Assembly: GCF_950097975.1 (NCBI RefSeq)
Contig: NZ_CATNHF010000023.1
Coordinates: 1 to 64,000, forward strand
From: Microbacterium sp. T2.11-28
GTDB taxonomy: Bacteria > Actinomycetota > Actinomycetes > Actinomycetales > Microbacteriaceae
Length of the DNA stretch: 64,000 nt
Reading direction: 5' to 3'
Part shown: positions 58,802 through 64,000 of the stretch, piece after piece
Position numbering within the stretch: the stretch's first letter is position 1
Layout: the number at the start of each line of letters is the position of its first letter
Translations under genes and position numbers: made by a program
The notes under the pieces: model-generated
Told to the model about the DNA's origin: nothing
The model's database searches: none
Seen by the model: the letters and a program-made list of their open reading frames with translations, nothing else

Positions 58802-59290
58802 ATGCTCCCCGTCGACGAGCGCACGATCCGTGCGTCGTTCCTCAACGCCTCCCGCAAGGAGGCCGCGTCCCTCACCCTTCCCGCAGGGTTCGACGACCTC
58901 GACGTCGACGCGCTCGACTTCCTCGGGTGGTCCGACCCGAAGATGCCGCGCCGCGCGTACGTCGTGGCTCAGGACGAGGCGGGCGACACCGTCGCCGTCC
59001 TCCTGCAGCAGGCCGAGCAGCGCACCCTCGCCCGGGCGCAGTGCTCCTGGTGCGACGACGTCACGCTCCGCAACGACGTCCAGTTCTTCGCGGCGCGCAA
59101 GGCCGGTGCCGCCGGACGCCGCGGCGACGTCCTCGGCACGCTGATCTGCACGAACTTCGCGTGCTCGGCGAACGTGCGGCGCCTGCCGCCGCTCGCCTAC
59201 GAGGGATACGACCGCGGGGCCGCGCGCGACCTGCGCATCCTGCGGCTGCAGGAGCACGTGCAGGGCTTCCTCCGCGAGCTGCGCGGCTGA
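58802..59290 (+). CDS. FBP domain zinc-finger protein (EF-G-binding, FusB-like)
   Basis: A 162-residue protein of the FBP type. The four-cysteine zinc finger is CSWC near residue 81 and CTNFAC about 40 residues later, the treble clef that in FusB binds elongation factor G. ILRLQEHVQGFLREL forms the final helix. Related proteins in staphylococci rescue ribosomes from fusidic acid, while in actinobacteria most are housekeeping factors of unclear role. ATG at 58802 follows AGGCAGAAAG. Convergent with the S4-domain gene, 22 nt apart. Confidence 0.87.
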   Translation: MLPVDERTIRASFLNASRKEAASLTLPAGFDDLDVDALDFLGWSDPKMPRRAYVVAQDEAGDTVAVLLQQAEQRTLARAQCSWCDDVTLRNDVQFFAARKAGAAGRRGDVLGTLICTNFACSANVRRLPPLAYEGYDRGAARDLRILRLQEHVQGFLRELRG

Positions 59291-59312
59291 CGCGTCCGAT
59301 GGTTCGGGGGCG

Positions 59313-59570
59313 TCAGGGTGCGACGCGCACCCGGCGTCCCTCGAACTCGACGACGTCGCCGAGCTGGAGCTGCCGCCCGCGGCGGCGGTCGACCTCGCCG
59401 TTGACCGTCACGAGGCCGTCGATGACGGCCTCCTTCACGTCGCCGCCGGAGTCGAGCACGCCCGCGAACTTCAGGAACGGGCCGAGGCGGATCATGTCGC
59501 CGCCGATCGAGATGTCGTCGATGGGTGCCGAGTCGGGGGATGCCGGGGTTTTGGATGCCGGGGTGCTCAC
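59313..59570 (-). CDS. S4 domain RNA-binding protein (YbcJ-like)
   Basis: An 85-residue protein made almost entirely of an S4 domain: IRLGPFLKFAGVLDSGGDVK then VTVNGEVDRRRGRQLQLGD, the basic RNA-contact loop. Relatives bind structured RNA in translation or ribosome quality control. GTG at 59570 lies 6 nt after TACCAT (59577-59582, minus strand), so a leaderless start is likely; another in-frame GTG at 59588 would add six residues and erase that box. Divergent from the NAD-binding gene at 59636. Confidence 0.87.
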   Translation of the reverse strand: MSTPASKTPASPDSAPIDDISIGGDMIRLGPFLKFAGVLDSGGDVKEAVIDGLVTVNGEVDRRRGRQLQLGDVVEFEGRRVRVAP

Positions 59571-59635
59571 CCTCGAATGGTAGGCCACCGGGCCGGAGCC
59601 GATCCGAGCCGGCGGCGGGCTCGTAGGCTGACACG

Positions 59636-60472
59636 ATGACCGATGTGCGCGGAGCCGAGCCGCGACCGGACCGGGCCTCCGGGCGCACGCTGCTTGTCGG
59701 CTGCGGCCGGGTGGCCACCCGGCTCGGGCTCCGCCTCGCCGCGCGAGGGGACGAGGTGATCGGCGTCCGACGGCATGCGGGCGACCTCCCGGCGGGCTTC
59801 CGCGCCCTCGTGCACGATCTCGATGCTCCGCTTCCCTCGGCGCTGCCCGCGGTCGACTCGATGGTCATCACCCTCCCTCCCGGACGCGAGGGCTCGCCGG
59901 GTTACCGGGCGCGGCTGGATCATGTCGCCGCGGCGCTCCCCGCCGTCCCGGCGCGGACGGTGTTCGTCTCCTCGACCGGGGTGTTCGAGCGGAAGGGTGC
60001 GGCGGCCGTCGACGAGTCGCACCGGCCGCAGCCGACGTCGCCGCGCGGACAGAAGCTCTGGGAGGGCGAGACCGCGGCGCGGGAGCTCTTCGCGGCGGTC
60101 GTCGTGCGTCCGGCGGGCATCTACGGGCCGGGACGCGAGCACCTCGTGCGCCAGGTCCGCACCGGGGCGCAGGTCGACTACTCCCGTCGCACCAACCGCA
60201 TTCACGAGGCGGATCTCGCGCGAGCGCTCGACCGCATCCTCACGATGGCGGACCCGCCCGCCGTCCTCCACGCGGTGGACTCCGCGCCCGCGCTCCTGGG
60301 CGAGGTCGTGGCGTTCATCGCCGACGAGCTGCGCCTCCCTCACCCGCCCCGCGCCGCGGCGCGGCACGAGGGGATCGTGCTCGACGGCCGCCTTCTGCGG
60401 TCGGTGCTGGGCGAGCTCGAGTTCCCCGACTACCGCAGCGGCTACCGCGACCTGCTCGGCCGTCGCCCCTGA
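59636..60472 (+). CDS. NAD(P)-dependent epimerase/oxidoreductase (atypical SDR)
   Basis: A 278-residue Rossmann-fold protein. TLLVGCGRVATRLGLRLA at residues 18-35 is the nucleotide-binding loop, FVSSTGVFE the strand with the catalytic Ser/Thr, and VVVRPAGIYGPGR the family's substrate region. It resembles the YeeZ-type NAD-dependent epimerases. The Tyr of the standard YxxxK pair is not evident. ATG at 59636 is 6 nt behind TAGGCT (59624-59629), a leaderless start. It stands alone and is followed by a complex hairpin region. Confidence 0.82.
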   Translation: MTDVRGAEPRPDRASGRTLLVGCGRVATRLGLRLAARGDEVIGVRRHAGDLPAGFRALVHDLDAPLPSALPAVDSMVITLPPGREGSPGYRARLDHVAAALPAVPARTVFVSSTGVFERKGAAAVDESHRPQPTSPRGQKLWEGETAARELFAAVVVRPAGIYGPGREHLVRQVRTGAQVDYSRRTNRIHEADLARALDRILTMADPPAVLHAVDSAPALLGEVVAFIADELRLPHPPRAAARHEGIVLDGRLLRSVLGELEFPDYRSGYRDLLGRRP

Positions 60473-60504
60473 CGGCGACGGCGACTGCCGATCCCGTGGC
60501 AACG

Positions 60505-60561
60505 GCAGGCTGGATCCGCCGTTTCGGGCGGATCCGGCCCGGAACCGACGATCCAGCCTGC
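60505..60561 (+). terminator. nested hairpins after the epimerase gene
   Basis: Outer arms GCAGGCTGGATC (60505-60516) and 60550-60561 are perfect, followed by TTTT at 60562-60565. Inner arms GGATCCGCC (60512-60520) and GGCGGATCC (60527-60535) share five bases with the outer left arm, so the two stems exclude each other. Confidence 0.72.
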
Positions 60562-60625
60562 TTTTCGCACGTCGATCGCATCGGAGGACGGCCGTCCCCG
60601 CCCGGCCACGGGCTAGCGTGAACCC

Positions 60626-61342
60626 ATGGCATCTGTTCTCGTCACGGGATCCGCGGGCGGACTGGGTCTGAACGCCGCCGCACAACTGGCGCGCGACGGG
60701 CACGACGTGGTCGTCCACGCCCGCCGCGCCGACCGTCTGCCGGCCCCGCCCGAGGGCCACTCGTGGGCGGGTGCGGTGGTCGGCGACCTGTCATCCCTCG
60801 ACGAGGTGCGCGAGGTGGCGGCCGCGGCCGAGGAGCACGGCCGCTTCGACGCCGTCATCCACAACGCCGGCCTCCTCGACGTCGCCGGGATGATCGAGGT
60901 GAACATCGTCGCCCCGTTCGCGCTCACGGCGCTGATGACGCGGCCGTCCCGGATCATCGCCCTCAGCAGCGGCATGCACCGCGGCGGCTCCACGGATCTC
61001 ACGCGGATGGCGCGGGGGAACGCCTCGTACAGCGACACGAAGCTGTGGGTGACGGCGCTGATCATGGCGTTCGCGGAGCGTTGGCCCGACACCCTCAGCC
61101 ACGCCGTCGACCCCGGCTGGGTGCCGACGCGCATGGGCGGCGCCGGAGCACCCGACGATCTGGAGGCCGGCCACCTGACCCAGACCTGGCTCGCGACGGC
61201 CGACGACATCGAGCCGCGGACCGGCGGCTACTGGCATCACCGCGTCACGCAGCGCCCGCACGCCGCGGCGCTCGACCCGGGCTTCCAGCGCGCGCTCGTG
61301 GCCGCCCTTGAGGAGCGCACCGGGCTCACGCTCCCGGCGTAG
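60626..61342 (+). CDS. short-chain dehydrogenase/reductase
   Basis: A 238-residue SDR enzyme. TGSAGGLGLNAAAQL is the cofactor loop (TGxxxGxG-type), NAG follows strand 4, and the catalytic residues are Ser in LSSGMHRGG and Tyr/Lys in SYSDTKLW (YxxxK). VDPGWVPTRMGG is the substrate-loop start typical of light-dependent-protochlorophyllide-like SDRs. The substrate is unknown. ATG at 60626 is 6 nt behind TAGCGT (60614-60619), so the gene is probably leaderless. Confidence 0.9.
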   Translation: MASVLVTGSAGGLGLNAAAQLARDGHDVVVHARRADRLPAPPEGHSWAGAVVGDLSSLDEVREVAAAAEEHGRFDAVIHNAGLLDVAGMIEVNIVAPFALTALMTRPSRIIALSSGMHRGGSTDLTRMARGNASYSDTKLWVTALIMAFAERWPDTLSHAVDPGWVPTRMGGAGAPDDLEAGHLTQTWLATADDIEPRTGGYWHHRVTQRPHAAALDPGFQRALVAALEERTGLTLPA

Positions 61343-61373
61343 CGCACCCGGCGATGCCGACATTCCCGCCGAC

Positions 61374-61404
61374 TTGACCTGGAGCACACTCCAGCTCGCA
61401 GGAT
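61374..61404 (+). promoter_or_regulatory. MerR-type promoter with 19-bp spacer
   Basis: -35 TTGACC (61374-61379), a 19-bp spacer, and -10 CAGGAT (61399-61404). The spacer holds the dyad CTGGAG-caca-CTCCAG (61379-61394), the standard MerR operator position. Transcription would start at about 61411, the GTG of the MerR gene. Confidence 0.87.
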
Positions 61405-61410
61405 GGGGGT

Positions 61411-61902
61411 GTGAATGCGATCACCCTTCCCGAGCCGGCGGCCGACGTGCCCGCCGGCGGCCTCACGATCGGCGAGGTCGCACGCCTCACCGGGCTGAGC
61501 GTCGACACCCTGCGCTACTACGAGCGGGAGGGGCTGCTCCTCGAGGCCGCTCCCCGCGACCCGGCGGGGCGGCGTCGCTACGGCACTGATGGTCTGTCGT
61601 GGATCGCAGCGATCCTCATGCTGCGCGAGACGGGGATGCCGATCTCCGACATGCGTGCGCTCGCCGCGCTGTCGCGCACGGACGGCACCGAGGCCGAACG
61701 CCTCACGGTGCTGAGGGCGCACCGCCGGCGCATCCTCGAGGAGCTCGATCGCACGCGGCGGCACCTGGCCGCCCTGGAGAAGAAGATCGCGGTGTACGAG
61801 GAGGTCGTCGGCTCCGCCTCTGGCAGCGGGGAGAGCCCTGGCCGCGGGGAGAGCTCTGGCCGCGGGGAGAACTCCGGCCGCGGGGAGAGGAGCGGCTCGT
61901 GA
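61411..61902 (+). CDS. MerR family regulator with a repeat tail
   Basis: A 163-residue regulator. The winged helix begins LTIGEVARLTGLSVDTLRYY near residue 18, with RRYGTDG as the wing, then a dimerisation coiled coil rich in Arg and Leu (about 85-130). No metal-binding cysteines are present, so it is not a metal sensor. It resembles regulators of aldo/keto reductases and redox genes. GTG at 61411 lies at the expected transcription start, so the gene is leaderless. The tail has four 6-residue units (GRGESS-like) and the stop overlaps the start of the aldo/keto reductase gene, its likely target partner. Confidence 0.9.
   Translation: MNAITLPEPAADVPAGGLTIGEVARLTGLSVDTLRYYEREGLLLEAAPRDPAGRRRYGTDGLSWIAAILMLRETGMPISDMRALAALSRTDGTEAERLTVLRAHRRRILEELDRTRRHLAALEKKIAVYEEVVGSASGSGESPGRGESSGRGENSGRGERSGS
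61822..61893. repeat. four 18-bp tandem repeats at the end of the MerR gene
   Basis: Units GGCAGCGGGGAGAGCCCT, GGCCGCGGGGAGAGCTCT, GGCCGCGGGGAGAACTCC and GGCCGCGGGGAGAGGAGC are in frame and encode GSGESP, GRGESS, GRGENS, GRGERS. The same 18-bp unit length and C-terminal position occur in the ROK gene at 52272. Confidence 0.93.
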
Positions 61903-62879
61903 GGAGCGCACGACTGGGCGACGGGCTGTCGGTGTCGGCGATCGGACTCGGCGCCATGGGCATGAGCGCGTACTACGGTCCCACCGACGAGACCGAGGCG
62001 ATCGCGACCCTCCGCCATGCGCTCGACCTCGGCGTGACGTTCACCGACACGGCCGAGGCGTACGGGCCGTTCGAGAACGAGAAGCTCATCGCCCGCGCGA
62101 TCGGAGACCGCCGCGACGAGCTGACCATCGCCACGAAGGCGTCGGCCGAGATGGACGACGACGGCACGATCCTGGGCCGCAACGGCACCCCCGAGTACAT
62201 CCGGAGGGCTGCCGAGCGCTCGCTGCGGCACCTGGGCATGGAGGTCATCGACCTCTACTACCTGCACCGGGTGGACCCGCAGGTTCCCATCGAGGAGAGC
62301 GTGGGCGGCCTGGCCGAGCTCGTGAGGGAGGGAAAGGTGCGGCACATCGGCCTGTCGGAGGCCTCGGCCCCCACGCTACGGCGTGCGCAGGCGGTGCACC
62401 CCATCGCCGCGGTGCAGTCGGAGTTCTCGCTGTTCGCCCGCGACATGCTCCGCAACGACGAGAAGGCCACCGCGGACGAGCTGGGCATCGGCGTCGTCGC
62501 CTTCTCGCCGCTCGGCCGCGGCACCCTCACCGACGGCATCCGCTCGCTCGACGACCTGTCGCCCGACGACGCCCGGCGCACGCTTCCGCGCTTCCAGCCG
62601 CAGGCCTTCGCGGCCAACCGCGCCCTCGTCGATCGCGTCGAGGAGATCGCCCGCGAGCACGATGCGACCGTCGCGCAGATCGCGCTGGCCTGGGTGATGG
62701 CCGAAGGAGTCGTCCCGATCCCCGGTACGCGCCACCGGGCGCGGCTCGACGAGAACGCGGCCGCCGCCGGCATCCTGCTCACCGAGGCGGAGCGCGAGCG
62801 GCTGCGGTCCGCGCTCCCCGACGGGGAGATCGTCGGCTCGCGCGACGGCATCGACGCCCCCGCCGGCGTCGACCGCTGA
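61899..62879 (+). CDS. aldo/keto reductase
   Basis: A 326-residue NADPH-dependent carbonyl reductase of the AKR superfamily, TIM-barrel fold. The catalytic tetrad is visible as Asp and Tyr in FTDTAEAYG, Lys in IATKAS and His in YYLHRVD. QSEFSLFAR and IPGTRHRARLDENAAA are cofactor-site motifs of the AKR13-like group. GTG at 61899 overlaps the MerR stop (GTGA), so both are made from the MerR-type promoter at 61374. It probably reduces reactive aldehydes or quinones sensed by that regulator. Confidence 0.92.
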   Translation: MRSARLGDGLSVSAIGLGAMGMSAYYGPTDETEAIATLRHALDLGVTFTDTAEAYGPFENEKLIARAIGDRRDELTIATKASAEMDDDGTILGRNGTPEYIRRAAERSLRHLGMEVIDLYYLHRVDPQVPIEESVGGLAELVREGKVRHIGLSEASAPTLRRAQAVHPIAAVQSEFSLFARDMLRNDEKATADELGIGVVAFSPLGRGTLTDGIRSLDDLSPDDARRTLPRFQPQAFAANRALVDRVEEIAREHDATVAQIALAWVMAEGVVPIPGTRHRARLDENAAAAGILLTEAERERLRSALPDGEIVGSRDGIDAPAGVDR

Positions 62880-62992
62880 CCGCACGGCCCGTCGGGAGCC
62901 GCTGCGCATCCGGATCCGCCTCACACTTCCCCCTCACGCGTCGTCGTCTCTGCAGAGGGCCGGAACAGCCGGCTCGAGAGGAGTTCGGAACG

Positions 62993-63730
62993 GTGAAGGT
63001 ACTCATCGCAGGTGGGCGTGGTCGAGTGGGCGCGAAGGTGGCGGATGCCCTGGAGGCTCGTGGAGTCGAGGTGGTCTCGGGCGGACTGGACGACGGGGTG
63101 GACTACCTCGCCGGCACGGGTGTCGCAGAGGCGCTCGAGGGCGTCGACACCATCATCAACGTGCTGAACACCGGTCGGTTCGACAAGGACGGCGCGGTCG
63201 GGTTCTTCGAGGGCTCGACCCGCACGTTGACGACGGAAGGCCTGCGTGCCGGCGTGACCCACCACATCCTGCTGTCGATCGTGGGCGTGGGCGAGGGCGA
63301 TGCCTCGGACGTCGGCTACTACCTGGGGAAGGTGGCGCAGGAGCGGGCGGTCAAGGCAGGCGGGATCCCGTACACGATCGTCCGGTCCACCCAGTTCCAG
63401 AGCTACATCGGCGTGCTCGCAGACCAGCACACCGTGGACGGCACCGTCCTCGCGCCGCGGGACTACATCCAGCCGGTCGACCTGGACGAGCTCGTGGCGC
63501 TCCTCGTCGAGGTGACGCTGGAGGCGCAGCCGCGGGGGGAGGTGGAGATCGCGGGGCCCGAGCGCTTCCACCTCGACGACCTGCTGCGCGGCACCCTCGC
63601 TGCGTCCGGAGACCCCCGTCCGGTGGTCACCGTCGAGAGTGCGGGCACCATCGATGCGATGGTCCCCCGCGGCGCGTATCGCGTCGGAACGGTGCTCTTC
63701 CCGCTTCGCGACATCCCCGTCGCGCACTGA
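62993..63730 (+). CDS. NmrA-like NAD(P)-binding protein
   Basis: A 245-residue atypical SDR. VLIAGGRGRVGAKVADALEA is the N-terminal nucleotide loop (GGxGxxG) and ILLSIVGVGEGD and YTIVRSTQFQSYIG match NmrA/HSCARG-type proteins, which sense the NADP(H) state or reduce small substrates. GTG at 62993 has AGAGGAG (62977-62983) upstream. The next gene begins at its stop (TGATG), suggesting a two-gene unit. The function is otherwise unassigned. Confidence 0.87.
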   Translation: MKVLIAGGRGRVGAKVADALEARGVEVVSGGLDDGVDYLAGTGVAEALEGVDTIINVLNTGRFDKDGAVGFFEGSTRTLTTEGLRAGVTHHILLSIVGVGEGDASDVGYYLGKVAQERAVKAGGIPYTIVRSTQFQSYIGVLADQHTVDGTVLAPRDYIQPVDLDELVALLVEVTLEAQPRGEVEIAGPERFHLDDLLRGTLAASGDPRPVVTVESAGTIDAMVPRGAYRVGTVLFPLRDIPVAH

Positions 63731-64000
63731 TGCGGAGCGTGACGGCGATGACGAACGGCCGCTTCCCGAGCCCCTCACCCGCCCCCACCGACGCACGCGT
63801 CGGTGCCGTACAACTCGCCGCGCTGATCGGCTCGATCGTCATCGCGGCGGTCGTCGGCATCTGGGCGTACGTGTTCCCTCGCGAGTTCTACGACTCGTTC
63901 CCCGCCGTGCTGGGGGAGTGGATCTCGCAGGACGGACCTTTCAACGAGCACCTGATCCGAGACCACGGCGCCCAGTACCTCGCGCTGGGACTGGCGAGCG
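63730..64000 (+). CDS. membrane protein, partial at the window edge
   Basis: The first about 90 codons of a gene that continues past 64000. ATG at 63730 overlaps the preceding stop; an in-frame ATG at 63748 is an alternative start. A proline-rich start is followed by one hydrophobic helix (LAALIGSIVIAAVVGIWAYV) and FYDSFPAVLGEWISQDGPFN, then NEHLIRDHGAQYLALGLAS entering another helix. I do not recognise the family by name. The regular helix and codon use support a real gene. Confidence 0.75.
   Translation, partial: MRSVTAMTNGRFPSPSPAPTDARVGAVQLAALIGSIVIAAVVGIWAYVFPREFYDSFPAVLGEWISQDGPFNEHLIRDHGAQYLALGLAS

Noticed and set aside
58485..59144. 219-codon plus-strand frame over the FBP start
   Set aside because: Runs in another frame than the zinc-finger protein and consists of Arg/Ser/Pro low complexity.
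1..64000. Search for CRISPR arrays, tRNA, rRNA and insertion sequences
   Set aside because: No regular spaced repeats, cloverleaf-like segments, conserved rRNA stretches or transposase motifs were found by reading; short tandem arrays are in-frame protein repeats.

Overview
The window looks like chromosome of a high-GC actinobacterium, most likely a Microbacteriaceae member such as Microbacterium. This is inferred from GC-rich codon use, frequent GTG starts, many start codons lying about 6 nt behind a TANNNT box (leaderless genes), a short HU protein, and the gene types present. I saw no rRNA, tRNA, CRISPR array, insertion sequence or phage gene.

Layout. 1-11180 is mixed housekeeping: HU protein, a CopD/CtaG-type copper/oxidase assembly protein, a MarR repressor facing an MMPL transporter, a PIF1-like helicase, a heme oxygenase behind a DtxR/IdeR-type iron box, a DUF2470 protein, a lipoprotein that resembles a serine beta-lactamase but has lost its catalytic motifs, and an EamA transporter. 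11240-46427 is a large carbohydrate island. It holds two Gfo/Idh/MocA oxidoreductases, two GH38 alpha-mannosidase-type proteins, GH36-like, GH84-like, GH13_18 and GH1 enzymes, ROK and FGGY kinases, a SIS isomerase, a YihT/LacD-type aldolase, a tandem metallo-beta-lactamase-fold protein, a FAD oxidoreductase, a sugar ABC importer, a heterodimeric ABC exporter and an OtnK/OtnC pair. At least six copies of one 20-bp palindrome (consensus ATGTGGGAACGTTCCCACAT) sit in front of its transcription units. The LacI repressor at 19860-20879 is the obvious candidate reader, so the region reads as one regulon for taking up glycans and dismantling them inside the cell.

46441-52388 is a second sugar operon (binding protein, two permeases, GH5 hydrolase, ROK repressor) preceded by its own AT-rich inverted repeat. 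52358-56734 has a DHFR-like reductase, a second LacI repressor, and a DapA-family lyase with an Nramp-related transporter that lacks the metal-binding residues. 56789-58801 is a decayed, lower-GC stretch with remains of two metzincin proteases and a 35-residue membrane peptide. 58802-64000 carries an FBP zinc-finger protein, an S4 RNA-binding protein, several small oxidoreductases, and a MerR regulator with a classical 19-bp-spacer promoter.

Substrates of the sugar systems are inferred from enzyme families only. The strongest unusual signals are the shared operator set, the complementary loss of ATP-site motifs in the exporter pair, the pseudo-beta-lactamase, the metal-site-less Nramp protein, and the 11-codon leader ORF coupled to a permease.
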